Shown: in pieces, positions 54,021 to 62,703 of the stretch
How the letters are laid out: the number at the start of each line of letters is the position of its first letter
Numbering within the stretch: position 1 is the stretch's first letter
Assembly (NCBI GenBank): GCA_964617875.1
Contig: CAZUAI010000015.1
Coordinates: forward strand, 1-64,000
DNA: 64,000 nt
Direction: 5' to 3'
From: CAZMVY01 sp964617875
GTDB lineage: Bacteria; Planctomycetota; Phycisphaerae; UBA1845; PWPN01
Position numbers and translations under genes: made by a program
The notes under the pieces: model-generated
Database searches by the model: none
What the model was told of the DNA's origin: nothing
Seen by the model: the letters and a program-made list of their open reading frames with translations, nothing else

Positions 54021-55046
54021 CTACTGTCTCCGCGGGGCTGACCCGGCCCTCTCGGACGTCGGCCGCGACGTCGGGGGGGCCTGGAGCTTCCGGTCGATCT
54101 GTTGCACATAGTGCGCCGCCGACGGGTGATCGGGGAAGCGCTTCCGCAGCAGGTCCAGATACGGCTGCACGCGTTGCCGCCGTTCGGCGGGGGGTTCGGG
54201 GCCGGATGCGTAGAAGTTGGCAAGGTCGGCCACAGCCCAGAAGTAGGACGGATCGGTCTGCACCGCCCGAAGGTAGCACGGCTCGGCCCGCGCCCGATCC
54301 CGCAGCCCCGTGTACGCCTCTGCTCGGAGGTAGTCTATCCGCGCCCGCGGCACGGGATATGGCCAGCGATCGGCTTCGTCCAGCACGGCAAGGGCGGCGG
54401 CATGTTGGCCACGGCGGGTGAGGCCGTCGGCCCTGTCGAGTTGCCGCTGCCGGACGCTCCGGAGGTAATGCGTGGTGGCGGCCGCCAGGAGGATCAGCGT
54501 GGTGAGGCCATAGCCGATGCCCAGAAAGAACAGTTGGCGTGGCCGGGCAACCGGTTCGGGTTTTCCGGCGGCGCGGCGGCGGCCGATCCACCATCCGAGC
54601 ATGAATACCGCAAAGAGCGTTCCGAAAAAGATCGCTTCGCGCCGCGTGTCGTGGGGGATCACGTCCGGCGTGAGGTGGATGCGGGAGTCGCTCCACGGCC
54701 AGAGCAGCCGGCGGTCGCTGCCCTGCAGCGAATCCATGAGGATGTGGCTGATGACCAGAAGGAGGCAGATGCCGTAGACGCTCAGCCATCGCCGGCCGGA
54801 CAGCCGTGCGAGACCCGCGGCGACGACGGCTGCGGCGACGATGTTGAAGAGCAGCGAATGGGCGATGCCCCAGTGCGTCACCAGTCCGGCCCAGACGAGC
54901 ACCTGCCTCGTCACGTCCGGCAGGTAGGCAACGCCGGCGATGGCCGGCGCCCACAAAGCAAGCGCGACGGCCCTCTTCTTCGGAGGCGTCGTACACACGG
55001 CAGCGGCCAGCCCGACAAATGCGTGACCGATCACGGGCATCGGCAT
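54021..55046 (-). CDS. YdjM/DUF457-like membrane hydrolase with TPR tail
   Basis: Integral membrane protein of 341 residues. The N-terminal half has the YdjM/LexA-regulated metal-dependent hydrolase pattern: IGHAFVGLAAAV, TQ-like DVTRQVL then THWGIAHSLLFN, and ISHILMDSLQGSDRRLLWPW, with conserved His/Asp residues between hydrophobic helices. After a last helix (LFFLGIGYGLTTLILLAAAT) the C-terminal 140 residues are TPR-like (AALAVLDEADRWPYPVPRAR, AEPCYLRAVQTDPSYFWAVA). The join of the two parts is unusual. The activity is unproven for the family. Confidence 0.78.
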   Translation of the reverse strand: MPMPVIGHAFVGLAAAVCTTPPKKRAVALALWAPAIAGVAYLPDVTRQVLVWAGLVTHWGIAHSLLFNIVAAAVVAAGLARLSGRRWLSVYGICLLLVISHILMDSLQGSDRRLLWPWSDSRIHLTPDVIPHDTRREAIFFGTLFAVFMLGWWIGRRRAAGKPEPVARPRQLFFLGIGYGLTTLILLAAATTHYLRSVRQRQLDRADGLTRRGQHAAALAVLDEADRWPYPVPRARIDYLRAEAYTGLRDRARAEPCYLRAVQTDPSYFWAVADLANFYASGPEPPAERRQRVQPYLDLLRKRFPDHPSAAHYVQQIDRKLQAPPTSRPTSERAGSAPRRQ

Positions 55047-55186
55047 TCAGCCTATAGCCCGGCCCGGCGGACTGCAAAGCAGGGAAGGCGAACAGGCAAG
55101 GGGCGGGGGAGTCGCGGGGGCGTGGCCCGGATGATTCGAGCATGTGGGTTGCCGCGCGTTGCCTGCGCCGGTACGGTAGCCTTCGT

Positions 55187-55232
55187 GGCACGGGCCTCCG
55201 GTCCGTGCCTTGCCGGCACGGCGCCGGTGCCG
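55187..55232 (+). repeat. Two adjacent stem-loops in the leader of the esterase gene
   Basis: GGCACGG (55187-55193) pairs with CCGTGCC (55203-55209) across a nine-base loop. Directly after, CGGCAC (55214-55219) pairs with GTGCCG (55227-55232). Both precede the ribosome binding site of the gene at 55266 by about 20 bases or more. They may be related repeats or leader structures. Confidence 0.45.
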
Positions 55233-55265
55233 TGATCTGTCGAACAGGCTTTGAGGAGGTTATCC

Positions 55266-57290
55266 GTGCGATTCCCATCTGTGTCCTTCATCACGTTCGC
55301 ATCCGCTCTCGTGTGCGTCGTTGTCGGCTCCGCGCGAGGCCAGCTTCACAGCCCCCACGATCGCGGCCAGCCGGGCGATGAGATGATCCAGGCTTATCTC
55401 CGGGCCGAGGCCGAGAGGATCGACGCCCGTTTCCTCGAAGGCACCAAAACCGCCGAGGCGTGGATGAAGAACCGCCCGCGGCTGAAGGAGGAGTACTTCT
55501 ACATGCTGGGACTCTGGCCGTTGCCCGGGCGGACGCCGCTCCAGCCGGTCATTACCCGGTCGAGGCCCGGTGACGGGTTCGTTGTGGACATGGTGCATTA
55601 CCAGAGCCGACCGCACCTCTACGTCACCGGCAACCTGTACCGCCCGGCGTCGGCCGCCGCGGGGCAGCGGTTGCCGGCGGTCCTCTATGTGTGCGGCCAC
55701 TCCAACAAGGGCCGCAACGGAAACAAGACCGCCTACCAGTCGCACGGGATCTGGTTCGCCCGGCACGGCTACGTCTGCCTCGTGGTCGATTCGCTCCAGC
55801 TCGGCGAGATCCGGGCGATTCACCACGGTACGTACCGCGAGGGCCGCTGGTGGTGGCACTCGCGGGGCTACACGCCGGCAGGCGTCGAGTGCTGGAACGG
55901 CGTCCGCGGCATCGACTACCTCATCAGCCGGCCGGATGTGGACCCCGAGCGGATCGCCGTCACGGGCATCAGCGGTGGGGGGGCGGCGACGTACTGGGTG
56001 GCCGCCGCGGACGACCGCGTAAAGGTCGCCGTGCCCGTCAGCGGCATGGCCGACCTGATGTCCTATGTGCCGAACCGGACGGTCAACGGCCACTGCGACT
56101 GCATGTTCCTCTACAACGCCTTCCGCTGGCCGTGGACGCAGATCGCCGCGCTGATCGCCCCGCGACCGATGCTCTTTGTCAACAGCGACCGCGACCCAAT
56201 CTTCCCAATGGATGCCAACGACCGCATCATCTGTCGGCTCGAGCGGTTGTACAGCCTGTTTGGGACGGGAGACGTGGTCGATGCCGTCGTCAGCATCGGC
56301 GGCCATGCCTATCGGAAAGATATTCGCCAGGCCGCGTTTCGTTTCATCAACACGCATCTCAAGAACGATCCGGCGGTCGTTACGGACAGCGAGGTGGACC
56401 TGGTGAAGGATGAGGACGAGGACGAGGACGAGAAGTACCCCGTTCCGCCGGAGCAGTTGCGGGTGTTCCCGCAGGACTCGGATATCCCCGGCGATGAACT
56501 CAACACCCGAATCGACCAGCACTTTGTTGCAATGGCGGAGGTGAAGGCGCCGGCGATCGGCGAGTTCGAATCCTGGAAGCAGGGGCTCGTCGCCGAACTT
56601 CGGCGGGTGAGCTTCGGCGGCTTCCCGGAGCGGATTCCCGAGGCGAAGCCGGTGGAGAGCCTGTCGTCGGACAGGGTGCGACTGACGTCGGAGCCGGGTA
56701 TCACGTTCTCCGTTGCCCCGGCCAGCGACACATCGATATCGAAGGCGAAGCGAATCGTGCTCATCGTCGCCAACGACGGCGATGCCGCCGGGCTGCCCGC
56801 GTGGGCGAAGACGGTCGTCGAGCCGGACGACGCCGTCTACGTCTGCGAGCCGCGCGGGGTGGGCGGCACGCGCTGGACGCGAAAGAACCCGCCGAACTAC
56901 GTTGAGCGATCGCTTCCCCTGCTGGGGCAGACGGCCGACACCGGCCGGGTCCGGGATGTCGCCGCTGCAGCCCGGTACCTTCGCACCGAGGCACAGGGCC
57001 GTGTACCCGTGGAGGTCACCGGCAAAGGTGCGGGGGCGATCCTGGGCGCGTACGCGGCCCTCTGGGAACCGGATATCGCCGGCGTGACGGCAATCGAACC
57101 GATGGTGAGCCACATGGATCCGGCGGCACCGCAGTTCCTGAACGTCCTCCGCGTGTGTGATATCCCGGATACCCTTGGCATGCTGGCCCCGCGCCCGTTG
57201 CGGGTCGTTGGTGGAAAGGCCGAGGGGCTCTCGAGAATCGCGTCGATCTACGAAGCCGCCGGTGCGAAGGACAAGTTTGCGCGGCAGTGA
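55266..57290 (+). CDS. Secreted acetylxylan-esterase-like alpha/beta hydrolase
   Basis: Exported hydrolase, 674 residues. GTG at 55266 has AGGAGG six bases upstream, better placed than a TTG at 55251 that overlaps that site. A signal peptide follows (SFITFASALVCVVVGSARG). The catalytic domain (about residues 30-370) has PAVLYVCGHSNKGRNGN, the nucleophile in VTGISGGGAATYWVA, Asp in FVNSDRDPIFPMD and His in SIGGHAYRKD, like the AXE1/S9-related esterases. A stretch of Asp/Glu alternation near residue 385 links to a second alpha/beta-like domain that lacks an obvious nucleophile (GKGAGAILGAYAAL). The ester substrate is unknown. Confidence 0.82.
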   Translation: MRFPSVSFITFASALVCVVVGSARGQLHSPHDRGQPGDEMIQAYLRAEAERIDARFLEGTKTAEAWMKNRPRLKEEYFYMLGLWPLPGRTPLQPVITRSRPGDGFVVDMVHYQSRPHLYVTGNLYRPASAAAGQRLPAVLYVCGHSNKGRNGNKTAYQSHGIWFARHGYVCLVVDSLQLGEIRAIHHGTYREGRWWWHSRGYTPAGVECWNGVRGIDYLISRPDVDPERIAVTGISGGGAATYWVAAADDRVKVAVPVSGMADLMSYVPNRTVNGHCDCMFLYNAFRWPWTQIAALIAPRPMLFVNSDRDPIFPMDANDRIICRLERLYSLFGTGDVVDAVVSIGGHAYRKDIRQAAFRFINTHLKNDPAVVTDSEVDLVKDEDEDEDEKYPVPPEQLRVFPQDSDIPGDELNTRIDQHFVAMAEVKAPAIGEFESWKQGLVAELRRVSFGGFPERIPEAKPVESLSSDRVRLTSEPGITFSVAPASDTSISKAKRIVLIVANDGDAAGLPAWAKTVVEPDDAVYVCEPRGVGGTRWTRKNPPNYVERSLPLLGQTADTGRVRDVAAAARYLRTEAQGRVPVEVTGKGAGAILGAYAALWEPDIAGVTAIEPMVSHMDPAAPQFLNVLRVCDIPDTLGMLAPRPLRVVGGKAEGLSRIASIYEAAGAKDKFARQ

Positions 57291-57354
57291 GCCCCGTTGA
57301 TCTCGAAGCGGCAGGTCTTGCCCGCTTGCGCGGGCTGCGACCGTGCCCTGCGGC

Positions 57355-59976
57355 TTACGGCCGTATCACGCCGCCGCCGGAGACAGAACGGACTTCCCAC
57401 ACGGCGGGTGTCATGCCGAGCGGGCGGTAGTACTCGTTCGCCAGGGCGGCCTTGACGCGGTTTACGGCGGCTCGCCGGGTGAGGATCATCACGCACCCGC
57501 CGAGGCCCGCGCCGGCAAGCTGGGCTCCGTAGACGCCGGGCACGGCACGGGCAATGTCCACCATACGGTCGATGTTCTCCGTGCTGCAGGCGTACGCTCC
57601 AGGCAAGCGATAGAGCGGCGTCGAGTCCCCGAAGGCCGGGACGTTGAACGCCGGTTTGCCGTTCACTCGGTCGCCGTCGTGCGAGAGCAGCATGAGGGCC
57701 CCGAACTCGGCGAGGTCCTTCCGTTCCAGGTATCCCGCGGCCACGCGGCTGCGCTCAAACTCGCCGATGCCGAACGACATGACGTCGCGGATCGTGTAGC
57801 CGCCCTGCGGCTCGGTATGCGAGGCGAAGATGCGCTGCGCACGCTCCGCCAGCGACGGCCCGAGCTGCCGCAGGATCCCCCGCCGCGTGATCCGCTCCGG
57901 GACGCCGCGGAGGATGGCCCAGACGTCGGCGGGCTTGATGCCGAGCCGCGACGGCGAAAGGTCGCGAACGTACTCAAGACGCTGCGCCCACCGCGGGTAC
58001 TTCCGCTGGAGCAGCAGCAGCCCGAGGCGATAGCACGCGACGCGCTCGTTGAAGCGGTCCCGCGCGCCCGCGCTCTTGACAGCGTGCTGGCCGCTGTAGG
58101 CGATGAGGACGGAGGCGTCCGCCGGGATCCGCACGTAGCCGGACAGCCGGAACGGGTGGAAGCCCATCCGCGCCGCGTGGGCCGCGCGCCCGAGCCGGAT
58201 GGCGGCCTGGTCGGAACTCCCGCCTCGCGATCCGACGAACCACTCGGCCTGCCCGGACCAGTCCACGATATCGGCGGGGGCGGCGCGGACGCCGTTGACG
58301 GCGGCCGTCGCCTCCATGGCCGCGACGACCATCGCCGAACTGCTCGACAGGCCGGCGGCCATCGGGATGTTCCCGTTGACGGCGACGTCCATCCCCCGGA
58401 TCCGCCCACTCGCGCTCCGGTGTTGCTGGTACAGGGCGGAGGCGAGCACGTAGTTGCTCCAGTCGCCGGCGGTTGAAGCGAGGTGCGTGCGAACGGCGTC
58501 GCCGTCCACGAAGTTCAGCCAGTCCGTTCCGGCGAGGGCCCCGGCCCAGTCGCTGAGCACCAGCTCGCGGCGGGGGAAGGCTACCGCGTCGCAGTTCACC
58601 AGGCGGATGACGTCGTCCCGCCGCGGAGCGACCGCCATGATGATCTCGCGGTCGAGCGCCATCGCGTGGACGAAGCCGCCCTGATGGTCGATGTGGCGGC
58701 CCATGAGGTTGACACGGCCGGGGGCGCGGACGAGGAAGCACCCTCGCTCGTATCCGTACGTCCGCGCGAACAGGCGAAGCACCTTGCGAATGGCCCGAAG
58801 CCGCTCGGGCACCAGGGGGCCGCCGGCGCCGTAGGTTCGCTCGACAAGGCGCCGGGCGCGTGCGGACGCCGGCCGCAGCAGACGCAACCACTGCTCGGCG
58901 GTCCGCGTGACGCGGGTGAGTGCCTGGTCGCCGGCCGCTCCGCGGCGCTGTCGGCGAGCCTCGCGCCGCACGCGCTCCTCGATGCGCTCCAGTTCCTGCC
59001 GCGTATTGAAGGCCATGACGTCGTCGGCGTGTCGCAGGCGGTATTCCACGACCTTCGCCGGAACACCGCCTGCGGCGGATGCCGCACCGCCGGCGACGAT
59101 TTCGATCACGTCGGTGAGGTAGTACTCGTCCTGTGCGTTGGCCCGGCCGACACGGCAGAGGGCGGCATCGAGTGCGTCGGCATCGCCGATGTAGACGGAC
59201 TGGTTCACGGTCCGGCTTCTGCGTTCGACCTGCTCCGGGCTGAGCGGGACGCCGCCGACGCGAATTGTCGTGCCGGCCTCTCGGATGGCCTGGGCAAGTT
59301 CGGAGGCACGTACGGTACCGGTGCCGCGCGAGAACCGGGCGAGCGTGCCGAGCGCACGCCACAGCTTGCGGGCCGGGCGGATGCGGGCAAGCCCGGCATG
59401 CTGGAGGGCGGCACGCGAAAGGACGCTCTGTCGCGATGCCATCCCGAGCCAGTCGCGCAGCACGCGGGCACGTTCGATGTCCCGCCGCTCGACGTTGCCC
59501 ACAATTCCCCTGCCCGGCGCGTGGACCAGTCGCCCGGCGGAACTGCCCTCCCGCTTGGGCGTGCCGACGACGAGCAGCGTGGCGCCGGCCTTGCGGTAGC
59601 GGTGCATGGCGTTGCGGATCAGGCCCGGCTCGAACCACTTGTCGCCCATGGTGATCAGCACGGGGCCCGCATAACCGGCACGGCGAAGCGCCTGCATGCC
59701 GATCCGCGCCGCGTGGCCGGTCCCGAGACGGTCGCGCTGGTAGACGAACGTTACGTGCGGATGGGCTGCGCCGATGGTCTCGACCACGTCGCCGGCCCGA
59801 TGGCCGACGACCACGATCAGCGGATCCACGCCGTCGGCGCGCAGCGTGTCGATCAGACGCACGATGGCGGGTCGGCCGTCGATCGGCAGGCACACCTTGT
59901 GCCGAGGCGTGTTTCCCATCCGCGAGCCCTGTCCGGCGCAGAGCACGATTCCGGCGATCGTTTCCCGCTTCTGCAC
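57355..59976 (-). CDS. Nucleotidyltransferase - GHMP sugar kinase fusion
   Basis: Bifunctional enzyme that could convert a free sugar to a nucleotide sugar in two steps, 873 residues. The GTG at 59976 has AGGAG six bases upstream, against an ATG at 60015 with none. Residues about 8-325 are a GlmU-type nucleotidyltransferase (GIVLCAGQGSRMG, LGTGHAARIG, QDEYYLTDVIEI). Residues about 415-873 are a galactokinase-like GHMP kinase: VRAPGRVNLMGRHIDHQGG, PMAAGLSSSSAMVVA, QLAGAGLGGCVMIL. In the first motif Arg stands where galactokinases have Glu (GRH for GEH), so the sugar may not be galactose. The domain order is that of Fkp, the Bacteroides fucokinase/GDP-fucose pyrophosphorylase. Confidence 0.88.
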   Translation of the reverse strand: MQKRETIAGIVLCAGQGSRMGNTPRHKVCLPIDGRPAIVRLIDTLRADGVDPLIVVVGHRAGDVVETIGAAHPHVTFVYQRDRLGTGHAARIGMQALRRAGYAGPVLITMGDKWFEPGLIRNAMHRYRKAGATLLVVGTPKREGSSAGRLVHAPGRGIVGNVERRDIERARVLRDWLGMASRQSVLSRAALQHAGLARIRPARKLWRALGTLARFSRGTGTVRASELAQAIREAGTTIRVGGVPLSPEQVERRSRTVNQSVYIGDADALDAALCRVGRANAQDEYYLTDVIEIVAGGAASAAGGVPAKVVEYRLRHADDVMAFNTRQELERIEERVRREARRQRRGAAGDQALTRVTRTAEQWLRLLRPASARARRLVERTYGAGGPLVPERLRAIRKVLRLFARTYGYERGCFLVRAPGRVNLMGRHIDHQGGFVHAMALDREIIMAVAPRRDDVIRLVNCDAVAFPRRELVLSDWAGALAGTDWLNFVDGDAVRTHLASTAGDWSNYVLASALYQQHRSASGRIRGMDVAVNGNIPMAAGLSSSSAMVVAAMEATAAVNGVRAAPADIVDWSGQAEWFVGSRGGSSDQAAIRLGRAAHAARMGFHPFRLSGYVRIPADASVLIAYSGQHAVKSAGARDRFNERVACYRLGLLLLQRKYPRWAQRLEYVRDLSPSRLGIKPADVWAILRGVPERITRRGILRQLGPSLAERAQRIFASHTEPQGGYTIRDVMSFGIGEFERSRVAAGYLERKDLAEFGALMLLSHDGDRVNGKPAFNVPAFGDSTPLYRLPGAYACSTENIDRMVDIARAVPGVYGAQLAGAGLGGCVMILTRRAAVNRVKAALANEYYRPLGMTPAVWEVRSVSGGGVIRP

Positions 59977-60149
59977 ATCGGTCTCCTGAGTGGCAGTCGG
60001 CCGTTTGTGTTTCATTCTGTGTTGGCCTACAACAATCCGGCCAGATCGGATCGCGAACGGGGCGTCGCCGTTGCGCGCCGGCCGACCGATGATGGAGCTT
60101 GCGGCTATGAGAATCGCGCCCCCCTTTTTTTTCAAGGGCCTGATCGTGC

Positions 60150-60177
60150 TTGCATTTGCCGGTGAATACGGTATTAT
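60150..60177 (+). promoter_or_regulatory. Candidate promoter of the glycosyltransferase gene
   Basis: TTGCAT (60150-60155) and TATTAT (60172-60177) are 16 bases apart. A TATAAT overlaps the latter at 60177-60182. This is the most AT-rich spot in the neighbourhood, 37 bases before the ATG at 60219. Confidence 0.5.
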
Positions 60178-60218
60178 ATAATTCTCGGGATGGATTGCCC
60201 GAAGAGGTTGCGGTTGAG

Positions 60219-61688
60219 ATGCCTATGTTTTCCGTTGTGTGGCCACGCAGTCGTTTCTCGGTTGATAAAGCGATCGATCAGGTTCTCCATCATCCGTTGG
60301 TGGAGAGGGTCATCGTGATATGCCCGGGGGCCGTTACGTCACCGGATCCGAGGATCCATATCCTTTCGGGCGAACGGCCGCTGGCCGGTGAAGCCGTGAT
60401 GCTCGCCCTGGCCGCCGTGCGTACCGATTATATCGTTTGGATCAGTCCTGACGCCGAGATCGAGTTTGGCGTCGGTTGGCTGAACCGATTTGCCGCCGTG
60501 CTTGGAGAGGCGGGGGCCGCCTGGGTCTACTCCGACTATCGCGAGAAGCGAAGCGGTCGCACGGCCGAGCATCCGACGATCGACTATCAGCTTGGGAGCG
60601 TGCGCGACACGTTCGACTTCGGCTCCGTGGTTGCCATGAATCGTCGGGCCGCCTTTGAGGCTCTGGAGAAGTGGGGGCCCTTGAGCCGGACGCACTGGGG
60701 CGGGTTTTACGAGCTTCGCCTCAAGATGTCGGTGGCGCAGTTCCCGGTGCGGATTCCCGAGCCGCTCTACACAATCGACCACCCTGACACGCGGACGACG
60801 GGCGAGAAGCAGTTCGACTATGTGGATCCGCGGAACCACGATGTGCAGCGCGAAATGGAGAAGGTGGTGACCGACCATCTGCGGCGGATCGGCGCGTACC
60901 TTGAGCCGGTGTTCGCGCCCGTGCCGGAGCCGAAAATGTCGTTTCCGGTGACGGCCAGCGTGATCATACCCGTGCGAAACCGCGTGAAGACGATCGGCGA
61001 TGCGGCCCGTTCGGTGATGGAGCAGAAGACGGACTTCCCGTTCAACCTGATCGTCGTGGACAACCACTCGACGGACGGCACGGCGAAGATCCTGAGCGAT
61101 CTGGCGGCGAAGCACCCGAACGTGCATCACGTTGTCCCGAATCGCCACGACCTCGGCATCGGCGGCTGCTGGAATTACGGCGTGCTCCATGAGAACTGCG
61201 GCCGGTATGCCGTGCAACTGGACTCGGACGACCTGTACTCCTCGCCGAGTACGCTCAAGCAGATCGTGGACGTTCTGCGTGACGGCCCGTACGCGATGGT
61301 GGTCGGCGCGTACCGGATGGTGAACTTCAATCTCGAGGAGATGCCCCCGGGCGTGATCGACCATCGCGAATGGTCGCGGGACAACGGGCGGAACAACCTC
61401 CTGCGGGTGAACGGCGTGGGCGCCCCGCGGGCGTTCGACACCGCCGTGTTCCGGTCGATCCAGATGCCGAACGTGAGCTACGGCGAGGATTATGGGCTCG
61501 CGATGCGGATCACGCGCCAATACGAATTGGGGCGGATCTACGAGCCGATCTATCTCTGCCGGCGATGGGAAGGCAACACGGATGCGGCGCTCGCGATCGA
61601 CGTGGCGAACCGCTACGACACGTACAAGGACCGGCTGCGGACGTTCGAGATCCTGAGCCGCCAGCGGATGAATCAGCATGTGGGATAG
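60219..61688 (+). CDS. Two-domain family 2 glycosyltransferase
   Basis: Glycosyltransferase of 489 residues with no membrane segment. The second half (from about residue 245) is a standard GT-A fold: TASVIIPVRNRVKTIGDAAR, LIVVDNHSTDGTAKIL, and metal-binding QLDSDDLYSS, with GEDYGLAMRITRQY as the late acidic motif. The first half (VIVICPGAVTSPDP, DYIVWISPDAEIEFG, AAWVYSDYREKRSG) looks like a second, degenerate GT-A domain. A possible longer frame from a TTG at 60150 overlaps the promoter and is rejected. The DUF4922 gene overlaps its end by 11 bases, so both probably serve one nucleotide-sugar pathway with the fusion enzyme across the divergent promoter. Confidence 0.88.
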   Translation: MPMFSVVWPRSRFSVDKAIDQVLHHPLVERVIVICPGAVTSPDPRIHILSGERPLAGEAVMLALAAVRTDYIVWISPDAEIEFGVGWLNRFAAVLGEAGAAWVYSDYREKRSGRTAEHPTIDYQLGSVRDTFDFGSVVAMNRRAAFEALEKWGPLSRTHWGGFYELRLKMSVAQFPVRIPEPLYTIDHPDTRTTGEKQFDYVDPRNHDVQREMEKVVTDHLRRIGAYLEPVFAPVPEPKMSFPVTASVIIPVRNRVKTIGDAARSVMEQKTDFPFNLIVVDNHSTDGTAKILSDLAAKHPNVHHVVPNRHDLGIGGCWNYGVLHENCGRYAVQLDSDDLYSSPSTLKQIVDVLRDGPYAMVVGAYRMVNFNLEEMPPGVIDHREWSRDNGRNNLLRVNGVGAPRAFDTAVFRSIQMPNVSYGEDYGLAMRITRQYELGRIYEPIYLCRRWEGNTDAALAIDVANRYDTYKDRLRTFEILSRQRMNQHVG

Positions 61689-62691
61689 CCGAGTCATCGA
61701 TCCGGGAAGGCTGCGCCCGTTCGCGACGCACGGGCGCCTGCACACGCTGCCCGATCAGTGCGTGGCGCTGCTCGCGCAGCAACGGGACGCCTGGCCGCGT
61801 CTGGCGCAGGGGGTGGACTCGCTCGTGCAGGTCGAGACGAAACGCGTCGAGTTGAACGCCTGGCCCGTGGTCGTGCAGTTCAATCCGGGCCGTGCCGTGA
61901 GCAGCCTGGCCAAGGTCGATGCGGCCTCGATCGCCCGGCGTCCGTGCTTCCTTTGCGCCGCCAATTGCCCGCCGGAGCAGGAGGGACTCCGCGTCGGGGA
62001 CTACATGGTCCTGACGAACCCGGCCCCCATCGTGCGGGGGCATCTCACGATCGTGCATCAGCAGCATGTTGCGCAGGCGATCGGCCCGAACGTGGGCTCG
62101 CTGCTGATGCTGGCGAGGCAGTTCGGCGACGGGTGGACGTTCTTCTATAACGGCCCGAGGTGCGGTGCGTCCGCACCGGACCACATGCATTTCCAGGCGG
62201 CTCACGCCGGGCAGACGCCGCTGGAACGCGAGGTCTCGCGGGGCGTGTGCGTGCTGGAGAAGCGGCTGGGGTCGGGCGCTCGCGTGTCGATCATGACGGA
62301 TGCGCTGGCGGAGGAACGGCGAACGCGGTGCGTGATCCTCGTGGACGGGCGCTCCGCGGACGACGTGGCCGCTGCCGTCAAGGGGATCATCGACGGGCTG
62401 CCGCCGGGCAGCGACGGCGGGGAGCCGCTGGTGAATCTGCTCGCTGTCCATCGCGGCGAGGAATGGCACGTCACGGTCTTCCCCCGCGCGGTCCATCGGC
62501 CCCGGTGTTTCTTCGCGGACGGCGACGGCCAGCGGCTCTTCAGCCCGGGCGTGATGGATATGGCCGGCCTGGTGGTTACGGTTCGCGATGTGGATTTCCG
62601 GGCGGCGGATGCGGAGTTGCTCGCCGTCGTGTACCGGGAGGTCAGCCAGCCGGTGGACCTCTGCCGGTCCGTCGTTGAGCGGCTGGAATAG
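61678..62691 (+). CDS. DUF4922 HIT-like nucleotidyltransferase/phosphorylase
   Basis: Member of the GalT/Ap4A-phosphorylase branch of the HIT superfamily, 337 residues. ARRPCFLCAANCPPEQEGL gives the Cys pair of the family, YMVLTNPAPIVRGHLTIVHQ the substrate loop, and FFYNGPRCGASAPDHMHFQA the catalytic His-x-His-x-Gln type motif. Such enzymes transfer or phosphorolyse a nucleotide through a His-nucleotide intermediate, so a sugar-1-phosphate/nucleotide-sugar reaction is likely. The ATG at 61678 lies inside the end of the glycosyltransferase gene. No strong ribosome binding site is seen, which fits coupled translation. Confidence 0.85.
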   Translation: MWDSRVIDPGRLRPFATHGRLHTLPDQCVALLAQQRDAWPRLAQGVDSLVQVETKRVELNAWPVVVQFNPGRAVSSLAKVDAASIARRPCFLCAANCPPEQEGLRVGDYMVLTNPAPIVRGHLTIVHQQHVAQAIGPNVGSLLMLARQFGDGWTFFYNGPRCGASAPDHMHFQAAHAGQTPLEREVSRGVCVLEKRLGSGARVSIMTDALAEERRTRCVILVDGRSADDVAAAVKGIIDGLPPGSDGGEPLVNLLAVHRGEEWHVTVFPRAVHRPRCFFADGDGQRLFSPGVMDMAGLVVTVRDVDFRAADAELLAVVYREVSQPVDLCRSVVERLE

Positions 62692-62703
62692 CCCCGCGAC
62701 GGC

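Noticed and set aside
60121..60133. C-run followed by T-run as a terminator
   Set aside because: It lies between divergent genes and has no stable hairpin directly before the T-run.
60150..60218. Extension of the glycosyltransferase to a TTG at 60150
   Set aside because: The extension coincides with the promoter-like -35/-10 pair and has no ribosome binding site.
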